Origin: DASRIA01 sp963816975
Lineage (GTDB): Bacteria; Actinomycetota; Thermoleophilia; Solirubrobacterales; JBBDJG01
DNA: 64,000 nucleotides
NCBI GenBank assembly: GCA_963816975.1
Contig: CAWFMD010000006.1
Location: 1,054,001 to 1,118,000 of the forward strand
Direction of reading: 5' to 3'
Positions 33,930-41,815 of this stretch are shown one piece after another. The notes below the pieces were generated by a model that was given only the letters and a program-made list of their open reading frames with translations, made no database searches and was not told the origin of the DNA. Each line of letters starts with the position of its first letter. Positions within the stretch are counted from its first letter, which is position 1. Made by a program: the position numbers and the translations under genes.

Positions 33930-33974
33930 GCTGAGCAGGGAAAAGGCGACTCGGTCCGAGGCGCCGGACATGAT

Positions 33975-34760
33975 GTGCGCCGCATGAGGCTGGGCTCGAT
34001 ACCGCTGCCTCCGATCTGGCGTGAGGGCCTGTTCGGCCTCGAGCTCGCGTCGCTGGTTCGCCACGACGTGTTCCGCGCGCCGCCCCCGGCGCCACACTCG
34101 CGCCCGGTGTTGCTGGTTCCCGGCTTTCTCACCGGGGACGCTCAGCTGGGCCTGCTGGCGTCGTGGCTGCGCGGCTGCGGGCACCGGACGCACGCCTCGG
34201 GCATCCGCCTGAACGTCGATTGCGCGGCGGCGGCCACGAGGCGGCTGGAGCAGCGCCTCGAGCAGTTCGTCGACCGGGAGGGCGAACCCGCGGTGGTGAT
34301 CGGCCAGAGCCGCGGAGGTCTCTTCGCGCGCGTGCTCGCGGTGCGGCGCCCGGACCTGGTGCACTCGCTCGTCACGCTCGGCTCTCCGCATCGGTCGCCT
34401 CTGGCCGTCCACCCGCTCGTGTGGATCCAGGGAGCCGCGCTCGTAGGGCTGGGCACGCTCGGCGTGCCCGGGCTCGCGAGCCACCGGTGTCACAGGGGAG
34501 AATGCTGCGCCCAGTTCACGACGGACCTCGCGGCTCCCGTGCCGGCGGGGGTGCGGTTCGCGTCGATCTACTCCAAGTGCGACGGCATCGTCGACTGGCC
34601 CGTGTGCCTGGACCCCCATGCGGTGCACCTCGAGGTCCGCTCGACCCACTGCGGGATGGGCGTCAACCCGGCCGTCTACGAGCTGCTCGACTCGGAGCTC
34701 CATGCACCTCGGCCACAGGCCCGCCGCCTACGGTCCGCGGTGCAACGCGCCGCGGCCTGA
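33975..34760 (+). CDS. Lipase/esterase-like alpha/beta hydrolase
   Basis: A 261-residue hydrolase. PVLLVPGFLTGD is the oxyanion strand-loop and GQSRGGLFARV carries the nucleophile Ser112. Asp in SKCDGIVDWPVCLD and His in STHCGMGVNP complete the triad, in the arrangement of bacterial triacylglycerol lipases of the PGAP1/LipA-like group. Four cysteines (SHRCHRGECCAQ, SKCDG, PVCLD) could form disulfides, but no signal peptide is visible. GTG at 33975 or ATG at 33984 may be the start. Confidence 0.82.
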   Translation: MRRMRLGSIPLPPIWREGLFGLELASLVRHDVFRAPPPAPHSRPVLLVPGFLTGDAQLGLLASWLRGCGHRTHASGIRLNVDCAAAATRRLEQRLEQFVDREGEPAVVIGQSRGGLFARVLAVRRPDLVHSLVTLGSPHRSPLAVHPLVWIQGAALVGLGTLGVPGLASHRCHRGECCAQFTTDLAAPVPAGVRFASIYSKCDGIVDWPVCLDPHAVHLEVRSTHCGMGVNPAVYELLDSELHAPRPQARRLRSAVQRAAA

Positions 34761-34901
34761 CATCAGCCGACACGGGGGCTGCCGGGCTTAAGGGGGACGA
34801 CCGCGGCGCCGATACGAACCCTGCCGGCCTGGGACGGTCGTGTCCCAAGCACGAACCAATTGTCAATCGAGTCGCGTCCTGGCACGGTCGAAGGAGAAGT
34901 G

Positions 34902-35996
34902 ATGACCCCCCTCCATGGAGACGGCGAGCGCGCTTTGCTGGTCGACCACGAGCCCAGCTCGCAGACGATGCTGCTGAACCTGCTGGAGCGGGCCGGCTAC
35001 CGCTGCGAGGTGGCACCGGACGCGCTGGCGGCGCGCGCATTGTGCGCGGCGGAGGAATTCGAGCTGCTGGTTGCCGACATCGACCTGCCCGACGAGGTCG
35101 GACTGGGCCTGGTCGAGCACGTCCTGACGGAGTCGCCGCGCACAGCGACCGTGACGGTCATGAGCCTGGACAAGCCGGAGATGGCGGACCGGGCGATCGA
35201 GCTTGGCACCTACAGCTACGTGATCAAGCCGTTCACGCCCGACCAGATGTTGATCGCGGTCCGGAATGCGCTGCAGCGCCGCAAGCTCGAACTCGAGAAC
35301 CGGGCTCAGCGGGAGACCCTGGAGCAGATCGTGCGCGCGCGGACGGTCGCACTGGAGCGCTCGGCAGCGCGGTTGAAGCTGTCCCGTGAGGAGACGGTGC
35401 GCCGCCTGTCGCGCGCCGTGGAATACCGCGACGAGGAAACCGGCGGCCACACCGAGCGGATGAGCGCGTATGCGGGGCTGCTCGCCGGGAAGCTGGGCCT
35501 CGACCTCGAGTCAATCAGGATCGCGTGCCCGATGCACGACGTCGGCAAGGTCGCGCTTCCCGACCGCCTGCTGCTGCGCCCGGGTGCGCTCACGGCCGAG
35601 GAGCGCACCGCGATGGAGCGTCACACCTGGATCGGCTACCAGATCCTTGCCGGGTCTGGCAGCGCGCTGCTCGAGCTGGGGGCGTCGATCGCGCTCACCC
35701 ATCACGAGAAGTGGGACGGCACCGGGTATCCGCGCGGACTGGCGGGCAGCGGCATTCCGATGGAAGGCCAGGTGGCAGCCGTCGCGGACGTGTTCGACGC
35801 GCTCACCAGCGACCGGCCCTACCGCAAGGCGTTCTCGCTCGAGGAGACCATGCAGACCATGCGGAAGGAGCGGGCCCAGCACTTCGACCCGCGCCTCGTC
35901 GACCTCCTGTTCGAGAACGTCGACGAGCTGCTCGAGATCCGGGACCGCCCCAACTCGGCCCTGGTGACGCTGGAACCGCCCGCCTTGGTCGCCTAG
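34902..35996 (+). CDS. Response regulator with HD-GYP output domain
   Basis: A 364-residue RpfG-type protein. ATG at 34902 follows an AAGGAG site. The receiver domain (1-125) has phosphoacceptor Asp59 in VADIDLPDEVG and Lys in VIKPFTPDQM. A coiled-coil linker (about 130-165) leads to an HD-GYP domain with CPMHDVGKVALPD, THHEKWDGTGYPRG and VADVFDALTSDRPYRKA, all catalytic residues present. It should degrade cyclic di-GMP on phosphorylation. No partner kinase is adjacent. Confidence 0.92.
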   Translation: MTPLHGDGERALLVDHEPSSQTMLLNLLERAGYRCEVAPDALAARALCAAEEFELLVADIDLPDEVGLGLVEHVLTESPRTATVTVMSLDKPEMADRAIELGTYSYVIKPFTPDQMLIAVRNALQRRKLELENRAQRETLEQIVRARTVALERSAARLKLSREETVRRLSRAVEYRDEETGGHTERMSAYAGLLAGKLGLDLESIRIACPMHDVGKVALPDRLLLRPGALTAEERTAMERHTWIGYQILAGSGSALLELGASIALTHHEKWDGTGYPRGLAGSGIPMEGQVAAVADVFDALTSDRPYRKAFSLEETMQTMRKERAQHFDPRLVDLLFENVDELLEIRDRPNSALVTLEPPALVA

Positions 35997-36002
35997 CCGC
36001 GT

Positions 36003-36443
36003 CTACGTCGGGGAGGCGGCTTCGAAGAAGCGGCGTCTGCCCCCCGGGCGGGAGCGCATCAGCTCGAACCACACGTGGGTGTCGCCGTCCGTCTGGACAC
36101 CCCAGCGGTCCGCCAGGCGGTCCACCATGAAGAGGCCCCATCCCGACGCGTCGCCGGGCTGCGGGGCGCCGGTGACCTGGAAGCCCGCGCCATGGTCGCA
36201 GACGTCCACGTGGACGATTTCGTCCGATCGCCACACCTCGACCGCGATGTCCGCGGAGCGCGTGTGCCGCAGGCTGTTGGTGACCAGCTCCGACACCAGC
36301 AGGCGGATGTCCGCGGCGAGGTCCTGGTCGAGCTCTCCGTTGAGAGCCGTGAGCGCGCGGCGGGCGGCGCCGGGGGCGCGCCGGTCAGCCCGGAAGCTCC
36401 GTGCCAGGAGGCGATTCAGTTTCGGCGATCGATGGTGACCCAT
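36003..36443 (-). CDS. RsbW-like ATP-binding (HATPase) protein
   Basis: A 146-residue GHKL ATPase of the anti-sigma/serine-kinase type. Seen motifs are LLVSELVTNSLRHTRS (N box with the Mg-binding Asn), VCDHGAGF (G1 box) and GWGLFMVDRLADRWG (G2 box). Such proteins phosphorylate anti-sigma-factor antagonists or bind sigma factors, and pair with SpoIIE phosphatases like the one at 56680. The ATG at 36443 was preferred to 36491. It converges on the HD-GYP gene with a 6-base gap. Confidence 0.85.
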   Translation of the reverse strand: MGHHRSPKLNRLLARSFRADRRAPGAARRALTALNGELDQDLAADIRLLVSELVTNSLRHTRSADIAVEVWRSDEIVHVDVCDHGAGFQVTGAPQPGDASGWGLFMVDRLADRWGVQTDGDTHVWFELMRSRPGGRRRFFEAASPT

Positions 36444-36709
36444 CCGTGGATCCACCCACGATCCGGCGGCCACGCACCGGGATGTGAGCATTCCTCGTCC
36501 AGTGTGGTTGAACCTTGGCGTGACCCACTTAGGGTGCCCGCGGAAACAGCGGCCGAAACGTCACCCGCAGCCGGGATCGCGGCCGGGCCATGCTCGCCTG
36601 TACAAAGCGGACAAACACTGTGTGGGATTTCCCCGGCGCTCAACTGAGACATCGGCCTATCGGCTCTGATAGCGTGACCAGCGTCAACCTGGGGGCGAAC
36701 CGAGAAATC

Positions 36710-36760
36710 GGTCAAACCCGAGCAGGGATGCTCATTCGGTCAACCGGAGCAGGGATGCTC
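36710..36760. repeat. Tandem 23/24-base direct repeat upstream of the 36803 gene
   Basis: Copy 1 (36710-36733) and copy 2 (36738-36760) share GGTCAA, then ACC, then GAGCAGGGATGCTC with one indel and one change. The 28-base spacing and position 40-90 bases before the start codon suggest paired protein-binding sites or a repeated leader element. Confidence 0.6.
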
Positions 36761-36770
36761 GCAAGGATTT

Positions 36771-36787
36771 CCCCTATTCCGTAGGGG
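36771..36787 (+). promoter_or_regulatory. Leader hairpin overlapping the ribosome site
   Basis: CCCCTA (36771-36776) and TAGGGG (36782-36787) form a perfect stem with loop TTCCG. The right arm overlaps the start of the GGGGAGGGAGG ribosome site (36784-36794) of the 36803 gene, so folding could limit translation. Confidence 0.45.
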
Positions 36788-36802
36788 AGGGAGGCGTTAT
36801 CT

Positions 36803-37549
36803 ATGTCATTCAGGAAGAGGACGGTAGTGCCGCTGGCACTTGCGCTTGGAGCCGTGGGAATCATGGTGATGGCCTCGATGGCCAGCGCCGGCCACGTGCG
36901 CCCCAAGGGTGCGACACCAATCCGTGTGTCGCTGGTGCCCGCGTTCAATGCCTGTACTGCGCCGAACCGGTCGCACGGGCCGCCTTTGGCGTTCCCGTCC
37001 TGTAACCCGCCGACGCAGACCTCGACGGCCCTCACGGTCGGCGAGATCACGGCCAACGGTGCCGCCGCGAACATGGAGGGCTTCGTGAAGCTCGCCGTGC
37101 TCGTTGGTGTCCCGGGTCCGCCCGATGACTCCGACGTGTTGATCACGGGGAACATCAAGGACGTGCGGTGCCAGGCCGGCACAAGCCCCTGCGGGCCTGC
37201 AAACGCCGCAGCCGGTGCCGACTACACAGGCGAGATGCAGGGCAACGCCACGATCCGGATCACGGACCACTGGAACGCGGTTGCCGCGGGCGGTGGGCCG
37301 GACCCGGCGACAGTCGTTGACATTCCGTACCCGATCGCACTCACGTGTGCCTCGACGGCCAGCACTTCCGTGGGCTCCACGTGTTCTGCGAGCACCTCTG
37401 CGAACGCAGCGGTTCCGGGTGCAGTCAAGGACGGCAAGCGTGCCGTCATCGAGGTCGGGCAGGTCCTGATCAACGATGCGGGCCCCGACGGCCTGACCGG
37501 CACCATCCCGAACACACTCTTCGCGGTCCAGGGAATCTTCATTCCCTAA
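36803..37549 (+). CDS. Secreted protein consisting only of the RPKGA domain
   Basis: A 248-residue protein with a signal peptide (residues 1-29, ending A-S-M-A-S-A) followed directly by the shared domain, starting HVRPKGATPIRVSLVPAFNA at residue 31 and ending QGIFIP at the C-terminus. Four cysteines match those of the domain in the three larger proteins (NAC, PSC, LTC, GSTC); two more (DVRCQ, SPCG) are extra. Conserved internal landmarks are RSHGPPL, DYTGEM and IRITDH. Function is unknown. That the domain exists alone shows it folds independently. The upstream region has direct repeats and a leader hairpin, and a strong terminator follows. Confidence 0.85.
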   Translation: MSFRKRTVVPLALALGAVGIMVMASMASAGHVRPKGATPIRVSLVPAFNACTAPNRSHGPPLAFPSCNPPTQTSTALTVGEITANGAAANMEGFVKLAVLVGVPGPPDDSDVLITGNIKDVRCQAGTSPCGPANAAAGADYTGEMQGNATIRITDHWNAVAAGGGPDPATVVDIPYPIALTCASTASTSVGSTCSASTSANAAVPGAVKDGKRAVIEVGQVLINDAGPDGLTGTIPNTLFAVQGIFIP

Positions 37550-37591
37550 CCGGGCAGAGGTCTGGCGCCCCAACCGGGGTGCCGCAGGCAG

Positions 37592-37623
37592 AAAGGCCGG
37601 GAGCCGCACTTCTCCCGGCCTTT
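37592..37623. terminator. Strong bidirectional hairpin terminator
   Basis: AAAGGCCGGGAG (37592-37603) pairs perfectly with CTCCCGGCCTTT (37612-37623) over an 8-base loop. It ends in T residues on the + strand and A residues on the other, and lies between the convergent genes ending at 37549 and 37646. This is the clearest terminator in the window. Confidence 0.9.
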
Positions 37624-37645
37624 CGCCGTACCGGGTTCGTCGGCG

Positions 37646-38134
37646 CTAGCCCGTGGCGAGTGGCAGGGCGAGCTGCTCGAAGGGTTGCTGCGCGCGTCTG
37701 CGCACGGCGCGCCACTGCTCCAGCCGTTCGATCGCGAACTGCTCGCAGCGGATCTCGCTGCAGATCGCTCCGGCCCGGAACTGTGCGATGTGCTGCGCTT
37801 CGTGCGCGGCCAGCTTCACCAGCCATTCGCGCCAGTCCTGACACACGAAGAAGGGGAAGCGGTTCCGCGGTCCCGCCTCCGACGGCGCCTTGAAGTGGTA
37901 GTTGATCGGGCCGAGGGGCCAGCGCTCCCGGCCGCGCCCGAGCCTCAGCGTGACCAGGTAGCGGGCCGCACGCGGAGCGTTGCTGATCTCGGGCACGCCG
38001 TTGTAGGCGGCGCCCCCGAGGGCGCCGTTCTTGACGTTCACGCAGACGCGGCGCATGTCGATGCCCTGAACCGCGAACAGAACGCACTCGCGGACCTCGT
38101 CGACGGGTCGTCGGCTCGTATTGCGGATCCACAC
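37646..38134 (-). CDS. Putative zinc metallopeptidase-like protein (HEAQH)
   Basis: A protein of about 162 residues with a zincin-type H-E-x-x-H motif in WLVKLAAHEAQHIAQFRAG and a Glu-containing helix downstream (CSEIRCEQFAIERL), the usual arrangement for two His and one Glu zinc ligands. The N-terminal half is beta-rich (YLVTLRLGRG, INYHFK). No membrane segment. The frame opens as far as 38218, but that would cover the divergent promoter and repeats, so I use a GTG at 38134; the start is uncertain. Family not identified. Confidence 0.6.
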   Translation of the reverse strand: MWIRNTSRRPVDEVRECVLFAVQGIDMRRVCVNVKNGALGGAAYNGVPEISNAPRAARYLVTLRLGRGRERWPLGPINYHFKAPSEAGPRNRFPFFVCQDWREWLVKLAAHEAQHIAQFRAGAICSEIRCEQFAIERLEQWRAVRRRAQQPFEQLALPLATG

Positions 38135-38149
38135 GTCCGTCTCTATATA
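38121..38149 (+). promoter_or_regulatory. Predicted promoter for the ECF sigma / GH18 operon
   Basis: TTGCGG (38121-38126), a 17-base spacer and TATATA (38144-38149), the best-formed -35/-10 pair on this strand. Transcription would begin near 38156, leaving a leader of about 134 bases before the sigma gene. Confidence 0.5.
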
Positions 38150-38185
38150 CCGAGGGCGCCCGACGGGCGCAGACCGAGGCAGTCT

Positions 38186-38238
38186 GGACACGCACACGTC
38201 ACGTCTGGACAGGCGCACGAAACTCGGACATGCGTCCG
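38186..38238. repeat. Three iterated GGACAnGCrymCG motifs upstream of the ECF sigma gene
   Basis: GGACACGCACACG (38186-38198), GGACAGGCGCACG (38207-38219) and GGACATGCGTCCG (38226-38238). Copies 1 and 2 share the longer GTCTGGACA. Spacings of 21 and 19 bases are near two DNA turns, which suggests cooperative protein binding. The third copy includes the palindrome GGAC-ATGC-GTCC. Confidence 0.5.
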
Positions 38239-38289
38239 GGTCGGTGGATCTTCGCGCCAGGACCCCGTTGACTTCACAGATAACAGGCC

Positions 38290-39834
38290 TTGGAGATCGC
38301 TGCGTCCCGCTCCTCGCGCGCGGCGGTCAGGGAAAGCACGGAAGCCTTGTACACCGATACGCCGGCGATCGCGGATACCCGACGACCCCATTCCCGGAAG
38401 CTCTCGCAGGAGGCGCTCCTGCATCAGAGCGATGACCGCCTGGTGGCGCTTGCGCGTTCGGGGTCGGAGCACGCCTGGGCGGAGATCACGCGGCGCTACG
38501 AGCGTCTGCTGCGCGCGTACTGCGCGCGCTTCGTCGGTGCGAGTCGCGCCGAGGACGCGGTTCAGCAGACCTTCCTGCAGGCCTTCCTCGCACTTCGCGA
38601 TGGAACGCGGCGGGAGATCGCGCTGCGTGCCTGGCTTTACCGGATCGCGCACAACTGCGCGATCGACGTGCTGCGCAAGAACTCCCCCGATCACGAGCAG
38701 CTCGATCTCGAGTACGACGGTGTGGCACAGCCGCCGATCCTGTTCGAGCAACGCGAAGAGGTGCGGCAGCTCGTCGCCCGGATGCGCGACCTGCCCGACG
38801 CCCAGCGCCAGGCGCTTGCGCTGCGCGAGCTCGAGGGCCGCAGCTACGAGGAGATCTCCGCGCAGCTGGGCCACTCCGGCTCGGGCGTGCGCCAGCTGAT
38901 CTTCAGGGCGCGGACCACACTGCGAAACAGCGCTGCGGGGATGGTGCCACTCGGATTCCTGAAGAGCAGGCTGTGTCAGCCGCTGCCGCTCGAGTGTCAT
39001 CACGTGGCGAGCGCCGTATCCGTGCCGGCGTCGTCCGGGAGCGGAATCGATGCCATCGGCGCCGCCACCCTCGCGGTCGTCGCAGTGCTCGGGGGCGGTC
39101 TTGCGGCCACCGACGGCAGCTCCCGGCAAGCGAGGCCCGCGCTTGTCCAGCATGCCGTCGCCTCGCCGTCGCCCCTGACTTCGGCCGGTGGCTCCCGTGC
39201 GATCGCGCCGGCGGCACAGCCGCCCGTCCATACCGGGAATGCGGTGATCGTGCGTGTGCGGCCCGAGGGCGAGCCCGGTCGCGCGATGGCGCCGCCGGCT
39301 TCGCCGCCAGGGCTCGATTCCGGGCCCGGGATCCCGGGCCTACCCGTGGAGGGTCTGCCGCCCGCCCCGGATCCGGCCGCAACGCTCGAGCCGGCCTCCG
39401 AGGCGACAGCGGGCCACGACACGCGCCAGCCGGCGGCGAGCGACGGGACCGGCGTGCCCGCCGGGGGCCCCTCCGGCGGGCCGCGGTCCACGCCACCCGG
39501 CGGATCTGTGAGTTGGATTGCACCGCCGGGCGCGGCGACTCCGGCGACCGGTGACCCGCACGGCAAGCAGCCGGCCCCGCCCAAGCCCGCGTCACCGCCG
39601 GCGTCCAAGCCCGCCGCGCCCAAGCCCCCGGCCAACGAACGGGGCCCCAAGGCAGCACCGCCAAAGATTGCGCCGGGCAAGGTTGCACCGCCCAAGCCAG
39701 CGCCGCCCAAGGTTGCACCGCCGAAGGCAGCACCGCCCAAGGCAGCTCCGCCCAAGGGTCCGCCGGGCAAGGTCGCCCCGAAGGCCGCAACGGACAGGAT
39801 TCGGACGTCCGCGGGCCCGAGCGAGCGCCGGTGA
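38290..39834 (+). CDS. ECF sigma factor with C-terminal membrane segment and Pro/Ala/Lys-rich tail
   Basis: A protein of up to 514 residues. Residues about 45-215 are an ECF sigma-70: region 2 has DRLVALARSGSEHAWAEITR and AEDAVQQTFLQAFLALRDG, and region 4 has LPDAQRQALALRELEGRSYE followed by EISAQLGHSGSGVRQLIFRA. A single hydrophobic helix follows (IGAATLAVVAVLGGGLAA, about residues 257-275). The last 240 residues are low complexity, ending in repeated A-P-P-K units. By topology the tail is outside the membrane. The start is uncertain (TTG at 38290; others further in). Its stop overlaps the GH18 start (GTGA), so the two are coupled. Confidence 0.85.
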   Translation: MEIAASRSSRAAVRESTEALYTDTPAIADTRRPHSRKLSQEALLHQSDDRLVALARSGSEHAWAEITRRYERLLRAYCARFVGASRAEDAVQQTFLQAFLALRDGTRREIALRAWLYRIAHNCAIDVLRKNSPDHEQLDLEYDGVAQPPILFEQREEVRQLVARMRDLPDAQRQALALRELEGRSYEEISAQLGHSGSGVRQLIFRARTTLRNSAAGMVPLGFLKSRLCQPLPLECHHVASAVSVPASSGSGIDAIGAATLAVVAVLGGGLAATDGSSRQARPALVQHAVASPSPLTSAGGSRAIAPAAQPPVHTGNAVIVRVRPEGEPGRAMAPPASPPGLDSGPGIPGLPVEGLPPAPDPAATLEPASEATAGHDTRQPAASDGTGVPAGGPSGGPRSTPPGGSVSWIAPPGAATPATGDPHGKQPAPPKPASPPASKPAAPKPPANERGPKAAPPKIAPGKVAPPKPAPPKVAPPKAAPPKAAPPKGPPGKVAPKAATDRIRTSAGPSERR

Positions 39835-41693
39835 CCGCGGCGCGGCGCTCGCGCACGTGCACGCTGCTCGCTGCCTGCGCGGCCGTGCTGACGATCGCGC
39901 CGCGCCCAGTGCCCGTCGCCGCGGCCGCGGAGGTCTGCGCGCAGAAGACTCCCACCGCGCTGAAGTTCAAGCGCCAGGCCGGCAAGCGCCATGGGCGCCT
40001 GTCCTGGCAGGCGCGGCGTGGCATCAACCGGCGCTTCCGCGTGTCGCGCAACGGCGCCGTCGTAGGGCAGACGTTCGGCCGTTCGATGCGCGTCTCCGTG
40101 ATCCCCGGGCGGCGGTACGTGTTCACGGTGCGGCCGGTGAGCGCCGCCGGCAGCGTCTCCGACTGCGCCGGCGAGCTGACCGAGGCGCTGCGCTGGTACC
40201 CGCCCGCTCGGGTGCGCCATCTCGTGGTGCAGCGGGTGCGCAAGCTCCGCGCCACGATCAGCTGGTCGAGGGTCAGAAGGGGGGACGGCCGGCTCGCCGG
40301 CTACCGCGTCTACCGCGACGGGAGCGTGTACCGCCAGGTGAAGCCGCGGCGCCGCGCGATCCCCGTCCGGGTCACGCCGGGCACGCACCTGTTCCGGGTC
40401 GTGGCCGCCGACACGCGGGGGACGACGGGCTTGCCCAGTCGCACGGTGCGCGTTCGGGTGAGCCATTCTGCGCCCAGCGCGCCCGGCCGGCTGCGGATCG
40501 GCCGCGTCTCGGACAGCAGCGTCGAGCTGGGGTGGGGCAACGCCCACGAGCGCAGCTCGCCGATCGCCGGTTACCGCATCCTGCGCAACGGCGTGCCGGT
40601 CGGGCAGGTGCGCGCGCTGAGCGCGACGATCGGCAACCTGGCACCCGCCACCGGCTACCGGTTCGCGGTCGCGGCCGTCGACCGGTGGGGCTATGCGGGC
40701 CCATCGAGCATTGCCCAGACCACCACCGCGATGCCGCCTCCCACGCTCGGCAGCCTGCACGCGTTCCTGCTCGCCACCACGGACGAGAGCTTCATCGACC
40801 TCCAGCGGCACTACCGGCAGATCGGCACCGTGTACCCGACGTACTTCGATTGCCGGCGCTCGGACGCCGGGATCATCGGAAAGGACGACCCCCTGGTCAC
40901 ACGCTGGGCGCAGCTCCGGCGGATCGCCGTGATGCCGCGCTTCAACTGCCAGCACGGACCGACGCTCAACATGATTCTGCGCGACCCGGCCGTGCGCGAA
41001 GCGACCCTCACGAACCTCGTCGGCCTCGTGCAGCGGTACGGGTACGACGGGATCAACATCGACTTCGAGGCCGGTTTCGAGGGGGATCGCGACGTGCTCA
41101 CGAGCTTCGTCGCCGAGCTGGCGCGTCGCCTGCACGCGCTCGGCAAGCGATTGGCCGTGGAGGTGTCCGCGAAGTTCTCCAGCGCGCAGACAGGCAGGTC
41201 CGCCTTCTATGACTATCCGAACCTCGGCCGGGTCGCCGACACCGTGTTCGTGATGGCCTGGGGCTGGCACTGGACGACGTCCGGCCCCGGCCCCTCGGAC
41301 GAGCTGGCGAACGTTTTGAAGGTCGCCAACTATGCCGCCACGATGCCCAACCAGGAGCGCTTCGTGCTCGGCCTGCCACTGTACGCGCACGACTGGCCGT
41401 GGAGCGGTGGGCCTTCCAATCCCTCCACGCCGCGCGAGTATGGCGAGGCGATGGAGGTCGCCCAGCGCCACGGCGTGACGCCGCAGCTGGACGCCGCTGC
41501 GTACACGTGGAAGTTCAACTATGTCGAGGGCGGCGTGCCGCACGAGGTGTGGTACGGCGACGCAACCACGGTGTCGCGCCGCATCCGGGTGGCCCGCGTG
41601 CGCGGCCTCGGCCTCGGCTTCTGGCGGCTCGGCCGCGAGGACCAGCGCATCTGGGACGACCCCCAGATCGCTCCCGGCACCGCCTGGCCGTAA
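39831..41693 (+). CDS. Secreted GH18-type glycoside hydrolase with fibronectin III-like domains
   Basis: A 620-residue exported protein with signal peptide (to about residue 33). Residues about 40-305 contain three fibronectin type III-like modules (for example SSPIAGYRILRNGVPVGQV). Residues about 310-620 form a GH18 TIM barrel with RYGYDGINIDFEAGFEG, where the Glu of DFE is the proton donor, plus VFVMAWGWHWT and GLGLGFWRLGRED. The central Asp of DxxDxDxE is Asn, as in many spore-type (YaaH-like) peptidoglycan or chitin enzymes. It should cleave beta-1,4-linked GlcNAc polymers. GTG at 39831 is fused to the sigma-factor stop. Confidence 0.9.
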   Translation: MTAARRSRTCTLLAACAAVLTIAPRPVPVAAAAEVCAQKTPTALKFKRQAGKRHGRLSWQARRGINRRFRVSRNGAVVGQTFGRSMRVSVIPGRRYVFTVRPVSAAGSVSDCAGELTEALRWYPPARVRHLVVQRVRKLRATISWSRVRRGDGRLAGYRVYRDGSVYRQVKPRRRAIPVRVTPGTHLFRVVAADTRGTTGLPSRTVRVRVSHSAPSAPGRLRIGRVSDSSVELGWGNAHERSSPIAGYRILRNGVPVGQVRALSATIGNLAPATGYRFAVAAVDRWGYAGPSSIAQTTTAMPPPTLGSLHAFLLATTDESFIDLQRHYRQIGTVYPTYFDCRRSDAGIIGKDDPLVTRWAQLRRIAVMPRFNCQHGPTLNMILRDPAVREATLTNLVGLVQRYGYDGINIDFEAGFEGDRDVLTSFVAELARRLHALGKRLAVEVSAKFSSAQTGRSAFYDYPNLGRVADTVFVMAWGWHWTTSGPGPSDELANVLKVANYAATMPNQERFVLGLPLYAHDWPWSGGPSNPSTPREYGEAMEVAQRHGVTPQLDAAAYTWKFNYVEGGVPHEVWYGDATTVSRRIRVARVRGLGLGFWRLGREDQRIWDDPQIAPGTAWP

Positions 41694-41815
41694 CGACCGC
41701 GCCGCCGCCTGACACGTGCGGGTGGACGCTTCCGTCTGCGCCGCGGACACCCGTACGAGTGAGCCTATGGCCGTCCAGCCGTTGACCACATAGCGGCCAT
41801 GGGAAAGCGGATCTC

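Larger units (their letters stand above)
36444..36802. other. 359-base leader region of the 36803 gene
   Basis: No gene is supported between 36444 and 36802. It contains the promoter side of both divergent genes. Notable parts are a near-exact direct repeat (36710-36760), a hairpin just before the ribosome site (36771-36787), and a TAGCGT at 36670-36675 placed like a -10 element. Confidence 0.5.
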
